This document shows, piece by piece, positions 36,532 to 45,526 of a stretch of DNA of 64,000 nucleotides. Each line of letters opens with the position of its first letter. Within the stretch, counting starts at the first letter, position 1. The notes below the pieces were generated by a model. The model searched no databases. It was not told where the DNA came from and was given only the letters and a program-made list of their open reading frames with translations. The DNA is from Fidelibacterota bacterium (GTDB taxonomy: Bacteria > Fidelibacterota > Marinisomatia > SCGC-AAA003-L08 > GCA-2689995). The stretch is taken from contig NZIV01000031.1 in the NCBI GenBank assembly GCA_002689995.1, forward strand, positions 73,812 through 137,811. Direction: 5' to 3'. The translations under genes were made by a program, and so were the position numbers.

Positions 36532-37829
36532 TAGTTTTATTCGTAATGATATTTACAATATTATATCCATTTAACTTTGAGACTCAGCCTAGTGTATATC
36601 TAGAGTATTATGAAAATGGCGGAGAATTTACAGTAAAATCTCAACCAATTAAATTCATGGGTTGGTCAATTAATACAAATTATGTGAATAATAATTTAAA
36701 TATTGAATCTTCATTTTCAGCACATGGAATTGATGGATATACTCCCCGAAATACTGATTTAAATAGTAGAAAAGGGATTCCTTATCTGTATAATTATATG
36801 GATAATTATGATGATTTAGGAATCTATTGGACTTCTCATGTAAATATTAAATTTAAAAAAGATAATTTAATTTTTGAAGCAGGAAATAAGAATAGAAGTA
36901 TTGGTTCTGGAAATAATTCAATCTTTGTTTCAGATAAACCAAATAATTATCCATCTATTTGTTTCGATTGGCAAGTGACTCCTTCTGTATATTTTAATTT
37001 CCATTATGCATTTTTAGATCAATCAAATAATAATGTTGAAAATAATAGAATCTATTCTTATAAAACTATGGCAATTCATCAGTTAGTATATAATATTTCA
37101 GATAAATTTAAATTAAGTCTGTATGAATCTGTGATTTTTGATAGATATATAGATATTAATTATTTAAATCCATTTATTCTGTATTATCCATTAAGTCGAC
37201 ATATGGGATATAATGATAATAACCAAATTGGATTAGAATTAGTATTTAATTTAAATAAAAATAAAAAATATTATTTTTCGCTATTTATTGATGAATGGGA
37301 TCCTGATTTGACCTTTAAAAAATATCATGAAAATTGGGTTGCATATCAATTCGGAAGTCAAATTAAACATATATTTGCACAAAATGATAAATTAAAAATT
37401 GAATATACATGGACAGATTTTAGAGTATATGAGAATGATTATAAAGATGTTAATTATTATTTAAAAGGTAGCTCTATTGGATTTTGGACAGGTTCTCATT
37501 CAGAAGTATTATATTTTAATTATGATTTAAAATATAACAAATATCTCATTAATTTGAATTATGTAAATGTGATTAGAGGTTTTCAGCCTGAAAATTTAAT
37601 TGAAGTGGCGTATGATAAAATTAATTTTGATAGATATTCATTAGGATATGAAAAAAAAGAAAAGTTATCCATGAATGTCAATTATAAGTATAATTCTTTA
37701 TTATATTTTGGTTTGAGTATTAATCATGTTAATTGGATTTTAAATTCTAATATAGAAAATAATCATATTAACAGATTTTTTATCGGTGCTGAAGTTAAAT
37801 ATTACTTTAAGGAATTAAATTTCAAATAA
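36528..37829 (+). CDS. Outer-membrane beta-barrel protein, possibly capsule-assembly (Wzi-like)
   Basis: This 433-residue protein begins at GTG with a short hydrophobic leader (IVLFVMIFTILYP), then aromatic-rich alternating strands through to a C-terminal strand ending AEVKYYFKELNFK. Family-like segments are FEAGNKNRSIGSGNNS, WQVTPSVYFNFHYAFLDQ, PFILYYPLSRHMGYNDN and EYTWTDFRVY. The order of these strands and the position at the end of a capsule-type locus resemble the Wzi family of lectin-like outer-membrane barrels that anchor capsule at the cell surface. No strict motif proves it. It converges with the following minus-strand gene and overlaps it by eight bases. Confidence 0.65.
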   Translation: MIVLFVMIFTILYPFNFETQPSVYLEYYENGGEFTVKSQPIKFMGWSINTNYVNNNLNIESSFSAHGIDGYTPRNTDLNSRKGIPYLYNYMDNYDDLGIYWTSHVNIKFKKDNLIFEAGNKNRSIGSGNNSIFVSDKPNNYPSICFDWQVTPSVYFNFHYAFLDQSNNNVENNRIYSYKTMAIHQLVYNISDKFKLSLYESVIFDRYIDINYLNPFILYYPLSRHMGYNDNNQIGLELVFNLNKNKKYYFSLFIDEWDPDLTFKKYHENWVAYQFGSQIKHIFAQNDKLKIEYTWTDFRVYENDYKDVNYYLKGSSIGFWTGSHSEVLYFNYDLKYNKYLINLNYVNVIRGFQPENLIEVAYDKINFDRYSLGYEKKEKLSMNVNYKYNSLLYFGLSINHVNWILNSNIENNHINRFFIGAEVKYYFKELNFK

Positions 37830-38445
37830 ACTTTATTTTATTCAAAGGCATTTCTAAATTTAAATAAAAATTAAATATTTGAGAATTATAGGCTCCTAAA
37901 GAATCAATAGATTTAAATTGCGTAAATATATTTTTGAAATTTAATCCAATTACTGCATTTAAATTATAAACATATAATGGCATTGGAGTATTTAAATCTA
38001 AAATAATTCCAGGAGATGTTTCTTCATAATTAAATTTATGTAAGACTATGTTTCCCCCAGCTCCAATACCAATATTAATTAAATCAAAGAACTGAATGCT
38101 TAATAATCCCCACATACTTATATTATTTAGTAAATAAAAATTTTCGGTACCACCAATTAAAGATAGGTTAAATTCTCTCCCCTCAAAATTAAAATTATAA
38201 AAATTATTATATTTTATTTGTAGCCATTTACTTGAACTTTGTCCTTTTTCACTGTATTGAGATAAATTATTATTAAATGGAGTACTAGTACCGAATCCAA
38301 TTCCGATTGTTTTAGGGTAAATACTTTCCCATGTTACCATTTCACTTTTTGTTCCAAGGCCTATTTTATTATAAGTTTTATTTGATTCTGTAGCAAAAAT
38401 TGAAGAGAGAATTATTATAGTTGTAATAATTGTATAATTTCGCAT
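37822..38445 (-). CDS. Small secreted outer-membrane beta-barrel protein, function unknown
   Basis: A 207-residue protein with a signal peptide (residues 1-19; TIITTIIILSSIFA then TES). The rest consists of alternating hydrophobic beta strands with glycines at turns, such as GIGFGTSTPF, LSLIGGTENFYLL and LINIGIGAGG, and no catalytic motif. The C-terminal strand ends in PLNKIKFI without a strong aromatic terminal residue. It is divergently arranged with the candidate selenoprotein gene, with about 120 bp between the starts for regulation. Confidence 0.7.
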   Translation of the reverse strand: MRNYTIITTIIILSSIFATESNKTYNKIGLGTKSEMVTWESIYPKTIGIGFGTSTPFNNNLSQYSEKGQSSSKWLQIKYNNFYNFNFEGREFNLSLIGGTENFYLLNNISMWGLLSIQFFDLINIGIGAGGNIVLHKFNYEETSPGIILDLNTPMPLYVYNLNAVIGLNFKNIFTQFKSIDSLGAYNSQIFNFYLNLEMPLNKIKFI

Positions 38446-38565
38446 TAGTGTCCTTCTGTATTAAAAAATGGTCTATAAAGTTAGTCTTATTTTATGAAAT
38501 ATGTATAATTGTATCTAAATGAATAATTATTTTTTAATTTGGTCTTCTTTTTGATAAGTTATAGT

Positions 38566-39762
38566 ATGATTATAAGAAATTTATTTTCAATTTTAATTTT
38601 AGTTTCATATATATTTTCATCAGATAATAGATCGACAATATATTATAATGGTAATCCAAGTGGCGTTGAAACTTATAATCTTGTATATAAAACAGATTCA
38701 ACAGATTATCAATTTAGTAATCGGTTTATTGTTAATAATGATTATATTCTTGAAAGGTTTTCATTTTATTTTAGTTTTTTAGAATATCCTGATTCTATAA
38801 TGGTAATTCTTCAAGAAAATGAAAATGAATCTCCGGGTAATATTATAGGTGAATGGCCAGTTACGATTAATCAAAATTATCCAAATGGTTCAGGGTACAA
38901 TATTTTTACATTAGATGAATGTATACAATTAGATATTGATCAGACATATTGGGTTACAGCCTTATCTCGTGGTAATGGAATTTTAAAATGGAACCATACA
39001 GATGAAAATTGGCCAAATATTAGTTCTTTTAATGGTGGACTATCGTGGTCTGACGTTTCACTGAGTCCTCCTGGAGCTAGTATAGTTTACGGGGAGACAA
39101 TCTATTATCAAGATCCAATATGGGGTGATGTAAATGATGATTTAATTCAAAATGTTGTGGATATAATACAGATGGTTCAATTCGTTATGGAAGAATTAAA
39201 CTTATCTGAAAATCAAATTTACAAAGCTGATATTAATCAAGATGGTGAAGTTAATGTAATAGACATCTTAGGAGTTGTAAATATAATTCTGAATACTACT
39301 CCACCAATGGTAACTTGGTTATTAGAAAACATAAATACTTTTTCTCCTAGCTTTGAAGAACTTATTGGTCCTTCAACTTACAATGGGAATATTTCTTTAT
39401 ATTATTTTGGAAAAGCAGGTTGAGCGATGTGCCGGCACCGGTTCGGTGTTTTAAATGACTTATATTTAGAACTTCAGTCCGAAGGTATTAATGATGTTTC
39501 TATTATGGGTATAAACGGTTATCAATATTTGGAAGATGATTACCAAGACATGATTGATCAGAGGTTACTTCCATGGGTTCAAGATTATCCAGAAGTAGAC
39601 GTATGGGGCCAGTGGGGAGTTGTTTTGCGTGATTTATTTATATTAGATAGAAATGGTATACTCATAACAAAAATTAATTTAACAGCATTTAATCCTGACC
39701 CTACATCGACTTGTGGACAGAATTATGATACAATTAAGAACGTAATTTTAAATGCTAGATAG
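38566..39762 (+). CDS. Candidate selenoprotein: secreted protein with dockerin-like repeats and a SelP-like thioredoxin domain (UxxC), UGA read through
   Basis: ATG at 38566 gives a signal peptide (residues 1-18). A beta-sandwich-like region follows (20-180), then a dockerin-like repeat (about 187-241; GDVNDD and ADINQDGEVNVIDI) and a thioredoxin-type domain (about 248-398). The frame has TGA at 39421-39423 (residue 286) and continues for 112 codons to TAG at 39760-39762. The TGA falls in GKAG-U-AM-C, the position of a redox Cys or Sec in UxxC/CxxC motifs. Residues after it (LNDLYLELQSEGINDVSI, VDVWGQWGVVLRDLF, ILDRNGILI) resemble the selenoprotein P N-terminal domain. A hairpin follows the UGA. 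Read-through is inferred; a Cys-to-stop mutation is the alternative. Confidence 0.8.
39424..39453 (+). promoter_or_regulatory. Putative bacterial SECIS hairpin
   Basis: Right after the TGA, a stem CACCG/CGGTG (39436-39440 with 39444-39448) closes a GTT loop (39441-39443). Two G-T pairs can extend it to seven pairs. The loop starts 17 bases after the TGA and begins with G, as expected for bacterial SECIS elements. The block 39421-39448 has 19 G or C in 28 bases, in an otherwise AT-rich gene. Structure was paired by eye only. Confidence 0.72.
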
Positions 39763-39899
39763 GCTTATTAAGCAGTGATTAAATTTATATTTTTTGATAT
39801 TAAAAATTATTATTTAAATAATATCACCTTGAAAAAAATATATTAATTGATAGAATCCTAAATTATTTTAAATTCAGTTATATTTTATATAATCTAAAT

Positions 39900-42827
39900 T
39901 TATAATTGAATTAGTGTATCAAATAAATTTTTATTAGATTGAATTTTATCTTTATTTCCAATTATACTTCTTACAGCATTTATAGAGAAATCCTGAATTG
40001 GATAAAAATAACCTTGTAAATCTTTAATATTTGTTGATTTAATTTCTGATAAAATTTTAAATAAAAATTCCTTTGTTTTTCCTGTTAAGTACCTATTTCT
40101 TGAAATAATTCCTTGCATGTATGGATTCAATAATGGGTCAAAATTTCCAAATGTACGAATAATTAATTGTTCTAAAGCACGTTCAGATAATTCAATATCT
40201 TTTACAGCTTGAGGTATATTATTATATGCTTCATATGTAGACTTCACATTTGGATCACGATAACTTACAAAAGATAATATTCCTGTATTTGAATCAAATA
40301 TTGGGAAACAACCATAAGCTCCACCTTGTGCTCTCACTTTTTCATGAAGGTATTCATTTCCTAAATATGATCTTAATACTTCAAAAGATCCATTAAAATC
40401 TTTTCCAGATTTAAATATTTCACCCGTTTGTACTGCAAAAACTATTTCAGCAGATGTTATTAGAGCATCATTACCAAAATTAGTATCCATAGTTATCTTT
40501 TGTTTTGGCAATTTTTCTGAACTTAAGTTTTGAAAGATTTTATTAATTATTGGCTTTGCATAAATAATATCATTTCTTTCTGCAGTTATTGTGAAGATTG
40601 AATTTTGTTGATTAAATAATAATTCCCCAATTTTAATGAGAGATGATATCAATTCATTTTCCATTTTATCATAGTTTGAAATAAGTTTTTTTAAATGAAG
40701 AAAACCCATTGAACCAGAAACTAATTCTTTAATATAGCAAGATTCATGTAATTTAGCTTTTGAGCGTGAAAGTGGTAATTGATATCCTTCACTCTGAACT
40801 TGATTCTCAATCCAAGCATAATTACGTTCTATGATTTCTTTTATACGATGTGTATTTTCAAAATTATGTTCAAATATAAGATCTTCAATTAGTTTTAAAC
40901 CTTCACTTATATACTCTTTTAAAATTTTGGCATTTATCCAGAAAATTGATTTATAATCATCTCTATTTTCTACATGGTTAAAAATGGAAAATTGATAACT
41001 AATATTACCAGTATAAATATTTTTCTTTTTTGAAAATTCAATATAATCTAACTTTTTTGTTCCAATTTCGGTTATTATCATACCAAAAATATCTAAATAG
41101 ATAAGTAGATTTTTGGGAATTATTGAACAATCAAATCCAAAATTATAATAAGATATTCCCCCTGTATAAATATCATTTAAAATAGTTGTTGAATTATTTT
41201 TACCATTTATAATGTCCGCAGCTTTATAATCTAATTCTTTAGGAATATCATTTATATTAATTGAAGGTAAAATTTCTAGATTTTTTTCAGAATTTTCTAA
41301 GTTTTGATATTTTTCAAATTCATGCGTTTTATTTATAAGATTATTAATTTGATTTTTAGTTAAAGATGATTTAAAATTAGATAATTTTGCTTTTAAATTT
41401 TCATTTTCTTTTTCATTTTTACCTTGCTCTGGTGATAAAGTGACAGCGACGGATTTTTCTAAATTTAATAGCTTATCCTCAATTAAATATTCTAAATAAT
41501 TATCTTTAAGAATTTTTTTTCTAATAGATTTAAAAATCTTATCTGATTTTAATGCATTAAATGGACTTTTATTAAGTTTTTTTGCATTAGTTAATTTTAG
41601 AACATACTGTAAACCACGTTGACTATTGCATGACTCTTCTCTTTTATGAAATTCGTAATTATTAAGTTCAGAAAGTATAAGTTCAGAATCTAAACCGTTA
41701 TTAATAATTTTTCTTAGAGAGGTGTTAAATATTCTCAAGAACTCATCCATTTTATTAATTTCAGATCCGATTACTTCAATAAACAATACAGCTGTATGGT
41801 TTTGACTGAGTAGTCCTCCTTCGATATCCTTACCAATTTTAGATTCAAAGAAATCAATTTTTAATGGAGAAGCATCAGAGGAAAATAAAATTTCACTTAA
41901 AATTTTTAATGCTAAAATTTCTTCGTCATTTTCAGAAGTTGTAACTGGAATACCTAAAATAAGGAAGGTTTTATTGGATTTACTTTCATTTTTATTTACT
42001 GCATAAGTTGTATGTATTTTTTTGAAGGATTTATTTTTTTTACCAAAATTTATTGGTTCAATATTTATTTTTTTTGAAAAATTAGATAAATAATTTTTAT
42101 TTAAAAATTCAAGTTCTTGATTTAAAGGTGCATCACCATAAACAAAGAATGTAGCATTTGTAGGATGGTAAAATTTACTATGAAATTCTTTTAATTCATT
42201 CCATGTTAAGTCTGGAATATTTTTAGGATTACCTCCAGATACATGAGAATAAGTTGATTCTGGCATTAAATGCTCGAATAATGTATACCATGCTTGACTA
42301 GTAGGATTGGAGTAAACTCCTTTCATTTCATTATAAACAACACCTTTTATTTTGATTTCATCTTTAAAATTTTCTATATGATATCGCCATCCTTCTTGTA
42401 AAAATGCAAATTCATCAATTTTAGGATAAAAAGTTGTATCTAAATAAATGTCCATGATATTAAAGTATTCTTTTAAATTCCTCGTTGCAAATGGATACAT
42501 CGTCATATCTGGGAATGTCATTGCATTTAGAAAGGTAGTAAGACCACCTTTAGAAATTTCATTAAAAACATCTTTTACTTGAAATTTTCGAGATCCTGAT
42601 AAAACAGTATGTTCTAAAACATGGGCAACACCATTTGAGTTATTGGGGATTGTTTTGAAAGAAACAACAAATGTTTTATTTGAATCATTATTTTTTATTG
42701 CAAATAATGATGCATTTGTAGATTGATGATGAAATTGAAAAACTTCAGCACCAATCTCACTATTATATTCTTTTTTTAATAATTTAAAATCAAAATATGA
42801 TGAGTTAATTTCTATTTCAGACTCCAT
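39900..42827 (-). CDS. M16C-family metalloprotease (presequence protease/PreP-like)
   Basis: The 975-residue zinc peptidase has the inverted zinc motif HVLEHTVLSGS (HxxEH) near residue 66, followed by a KGVVYNEMKGVYS segment that supplies the third ligand, as in PreP/insulinase-type M16C enzymes. The C-terminal part includes AQGGAYGCFP (the RxxxGAYG-type substrate loop) and FVSYRDPN, both PreP features. No signal peptide is seen. It degrades short peptides inside a closed chamber. The gene is the second of a minus-strand pair, with ATG overlapping the symporter stop by one base (TAATG). Confidence 0.9.
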   Translation of the reverse strand: MESEIEINSSYFDFKLLKKEYNSEIGAEVFQFHHQSTNASLFAIKNNDSNKTFVVSFKTIPNNSNGVAHVLEHTVLSGSRKFQVKDVFNEISKGGLTTFLNAMTFPDMTMYPFATRNLKEYFNIMDIYLDTTFYPKIDEFAFLQEGWRYHIENFKDEIKIKGVVYNEMKGVYSNPTSQAWYTLFEHLMPESTYSHVSGGNPKNIPDLTWNELKEFHSKFYHPTNATFFVYGDAPLNQELEFLNKNYLSNFSKKINIEPINFGKKNKSFKKIHTTYAVNKNESKSNKTFLILGIPVTTSENDEEILALKILSEILFSSDASPLKIDFFESKIGKDIEGGLLSQNHTAVLFIEVIGSEINKMDEFLRIFNTSLRKIINNGLDSELILSELNNYEFHKREESCNSQRGLQYVLKLTNAKKLNKSPFNALKSDKIFKSIRKKILKDNYLEYLIEDKLLNLEKSVAVTLSPEQGKNEKENENLKAKLSNFKSSLTKNQINNLINKTHEFEKYQNLENSEKNLEILPSININDIPKELDYKAADIINGKNNSTTILNDIYTGGISYYNFGFDCSIIPKNLLIYLDIFGMIITEIGTKKLDYIEFSKKKNIYTGNISYQFSIFNHVENRDDYKSIFWINAKILKEYISEGLKLIEDLIFEHNFENTHRIKEIIERNYAWIENQVQSEGYQLPLSRSKAKLHESCYIKELVSGSMGFLHLKKLISNYDKMENELISSLIKIGELLFNQQNSIFTITAERNDIIYAKPIINKIFQNLSSEKLPKQKITMDTNFGNDALITSAEIVFAVQTGEIFKSGKDFNGSFEVLRSYLGNEYLHEKVRAQGGAYGCFPIFDSNTGILSFVSYRDPNVKSTYEAYNNIPQAVKDIELSERALEQLIIRTFGNFDPLLNPYMQGIISRNRYLTGKTKEFLFKILSEIKSTNIKDLQGYFYPIQDFSINAVRSIIGNKDKIQSNKNLFDTLIQL

Positions 42828-44257
42828 TATTTATAGGTTGTAAATTCATTATTTTGAAATTTTTCCCAATAGTTATCTAATGCTAATTTAATTTCAGGTA
42901 ATAAGAATATTGCTCCAATAATATTTGGAAAAGCACATGATAAAATCATCATATCTGAAAAGTCTATTACATTTCCCAAAGAAGCAATAGATCCAAGAAT
43001 GGTACAGCTTAGATATAATCCTTGATAAACAGGAATTGTCTTTTCACCAAAAAGATATTTCCAACCTTTGTTACCATAATAGTACCATGAAATCATTGTA
43101 CTATATGAAAATAAAAATACCACAATTGATAAAATATAAGGGAACCATGAAATAGCAGTACCAAACGCTGCACTTGTGAGCTCTGCACCATTTATTCCAC
43201 CACCAACTTTGTAAAGTGGATTTGCATCTTTAGTAATTAAGATTACAGATGCAGTCATAAAACAAACAATGATTGTATCGATAAATGGACCAATCATTGC
43301 TACAATTCCTTCTCTTACAGGTTCATCTGTTTTGGCTGCAGAATGAGCAATCGAAGCAGACCCAACACCACCTTCATTTGAAAAGACTGCACGCTTTATT
43401 CCTGTTACAAGAACACCAATAAAACCACCATAAATTGCTTCAGGAGCAAAGGCTTCATTGAATATTGAAGAAATAACTCCCCCAATTTTGTCAAGATTAG
43501 TAAAGATTATAAATAATGATGCACCGACGTAAAGTAGAACCATTGCTGGTACAATTTTTTCAGTAGTCTGGCCAATACGCTCAATACCACCAATAATAAC
43601 TGCACCTACTAAAACTGAAAGGACTATACCATAAATTAAAGAGCTAATACCCGTTAAAGAACCTACAAGAGCGTATGATTGGTTTGCTTGAAACATATTA
43701 CCACCACCAAAAGCTCCACCAATAATAAATATAGCATAGGTTATACCAAGAACTTTCCCAAGTTTTCCTAATCCCTTTTTAGCTAAACCTATATCAAGGT
43801 AGTACATAGGTCCTCCATCGATTGTTCCGTCATGATTTACTTTACGATATAATTGTCCAAGGGTACATGAAACAAATTTTGCAGACATACTAAAAAATGC
43901 AATTATTATCATCCAAAAGACTGCTCCTGGTCCACCTAATGATACTGCTACAGCAACACCAGCAATATTTCCAAGTCCAATAGTTGCAGATAATGCAGAA
44001 GTGAGAGCCTGAAAGTGACTTATTTGTCCTTCATCATTTGGGTTGTCATATTTACCTTTAATTATGTCGATAGCATGAAAAAAACCTCTGATATTAATAA
44101 ATTTAAAATAGAGAGTGAAGACAATAGCCCCAAATAATAAAACAATAACGATTACTGGGAATCCATATATTTGTTTGAAAAGAACAGATGCAATTATTTC
44201 TACCAAATATCCAAACAACGCATCAATTTTTTCCAAGTTTGTTAAAGATGAGTCCAA
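42827..44257 (-). CDS. Sodium:alanine/glycine symporter (AGCS family)
   Basis: The 476-residue membrane protein has about 11 helices. The family signature TALSATIGLGNIAGVAVAV followed by SLGGPGAVFWM, and the GGPMYYLDIGL loop, are present, along with FSNEGGVGSASIAHSAAKT. It imports alanine or glycine with sodium. The start is TTG preceded by GGAG at the right spacing. Transcription runs into the M16 peptidase gene, so peptide breakdown and amino acid uptake may be co-expressed. Sodium coupling fits a marine cell. Confidence 0.93.
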   Translation of the reverse strand: MDSSLTNLEKIDALFGYLVEIIASVLFKQIYGFPVIVIVLLFGAIVFTLYFKFINIRGFFHAIDIIKGKYDNPNDEGQISHFQALTSALSATIGLGNIAGVAVAVSLGGPGAVFWMIIIAFFSMSAKFVSCTLGQLYRKVNHDGTIDGGPMYYLDIGLAKKGLGKLGKVLGITYAIFIIGGAFGGGNMFQANQSYALVGSLTGISSLIYGIVLSVLVGAVIIGGIERIGQTTEKIVPAMVLLYVGASLFIIFTNLDKIGGVISSIFNEAFAPEAIYGGFIGVLVTGIKRAVFSNEGGVGSASIAHSAAKTDEPVREGIVAMIGPFIDTIIVCFMTASVILITKDANPLYKVGGGINGAELTSAAFGTAISWFPYILSIVVFLFSYSTMISWYYYGNKGWKYLFGEKTIPVYQGLYLSCTILGSIASLGNVIDFSDMMILSCAFPNIIGAIFLLPEIKLALDNYWEKFQNNEFTTYK

Positions 44258-44407
44258 AACGTATCTCCTGATTAAAATCGATTAAAAAAATTTAGCACAT
44301 AATAGGCATTATTTATTAGGTAAAGCAATAAATGAAAATGGTTTTATTTAATTGATTACTAAGTCTAATTTCTGTAATTCAATTTTAAACTAAATTATCA
44401 ATTAACA

Positions 44408-45115
44408 ATGACAGAAAATAAAAAGTTTTCATTAGAATATTTATCATATAGACTTCCTTATTATGGTGTAATTATATTTATAATTTTCAATTTTATCGCA
44501 ATGATATTATATCCTGGTGGTACATATCAGAACCCAGATTTAGAAATTTATAAATTCACACAAAACTATTTTAGTGATTTAGGACGAACACTAACCATGG
44601 ATCAGACACAGAATTTTTTTTCTAGTTTTATTTTTAACAATAGTTTGCTGATGATTGGAATTTTATTTGGATTATTTTATTACTTCCTACCCAACTTATT
44701 TATTTGTAATAGCTCAGCTCATTTATTATCCAAAATTGCATCAGGTATCGCTATTACATCTGGTATTGCATTTGCCGGCGTAGGCTTAACGCCCTCTGAT
44801 TTATATTTAGATGGACACATGTTTTTTGTTCGGTGGGCATTTCGTTCCTTTTTTATTGCATCAGTGATATTTATTATTGCGATATATAAAGCGGAAGAAT
44901 GGGATAATAAATATTCAATTATTTATATAGGTTTTACACTTATACTACTATTGTATATATTAATCATGGATTTTGGTCCGAAAGGAAAAGAATCAATGCA
45001 AGGATTAATTATTCAAGTTGTGGCTCAAAAAACTATTGCTATGGCATTTATAATTTCAGTTTATATGAAGTCTAAAGGTGCATTAGAAATCTACAAGCAG
45101 AAGACATTAAATTAA
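44408..45115 (+). CDS. DUF998-like six-helix membrane protein
   Basis: The 235-residue protein has six likely transmembrane helices (about residues 18-36, 70-90, 100-122, 130-152, 165-185, 195-215). The NYFSDLGRTLT and GVGLTPSDLYLDGHMFFVRWAF segments resemble the DUF998 group of membrane proteins. No enzymatic motif is seen. It is divergently transcribed from the symporter gene, with a 150-bp promoter region between the two. A long gap follows it. Confidence 0.65.
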   Translation: MTENKKFSLEYLSYRLPYYGVIIFIIFNFIAMILYPGGTYQNPDLEIYKFTQNYFSDLGRTLTMDQTQNFFSSFIFNNSLLMIGILFGLFYYFLPNLFICNSSAHLLSKIASGIAITSGIAFAGVGLTPSDLYLDGHMFFVRWAFRSFFIASVIFIIAIYKAEEWDNKYSIIYIGFTLILLLYILIMDFGPKGKESMQGLIIQVVAQKTIAMAFIISVYMKSKGALEIYKQKTLN

Positions 45116-45526
45116 ATTTCCAACATAGAATTGTGGAGATAGCATAGTAAATATTTTGGATGTTTATTATACTAGTTAGAATCATTTTAGAATTATATAA
45201 ATATAATTATTATTAGTATTTTTAATTATTTCATCTTCTTAATTTTTTCATTTTCATAGTTTATCCCTCAAAAATTATCAATAAAAAGTATATCAATTCT
45301 TGTAATAAATAATTAATTAAATGATTAAGATTTTTTATCCAAAATATTAAGTATTTAATTGATTTCATTTATATGTCTTATTGGAATTATTAAATTAATA
45401 AACTAAACTTTTGATTACTTTGATTGTTAATATGACACAGATGTAATTAATAAAAAAAACAGAGGTTTAATTGAGTAAAAATGGCATTTTTTAGAACATA
45501 ATAATTATATTAAATTACAGGTCAAT
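45116..45526 (+). other. Long AT-rich intergenic region before uvrB
   Basis: No coding frame of note and no strong hairpin was seen on either strand. The uvrB promoter probably lies near its right end. A TTGATT/TAATAT-like pair near 45420-45433 is too weak to call. Confidence 0.4.

Noticed and set aside
1..37829. Mobile element or prophage origin of the glycan locus
   Set aside because: No transposase, integrase, direct repeats or tRNA junction was seen. The low GC is similar to the rest of the window by eye.
39427..39762. The C-terminal part of the candidate selenoprotein as a separate gene starting at ATG 39427
   Set aside because: A separate gene would start inside the thioredoxin motif with no ribosome site and no strand before the redox motif. 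The frame is continuous with the upstream gene.
39790..39830. AT-only palindrome (ATTATTTAAATAAT) between the selenoprotein and the M16 gene as a terminator
   Set aside because: The stem has only A-T pairs and there is no clean T tract, so it cannot be told from the background composition.
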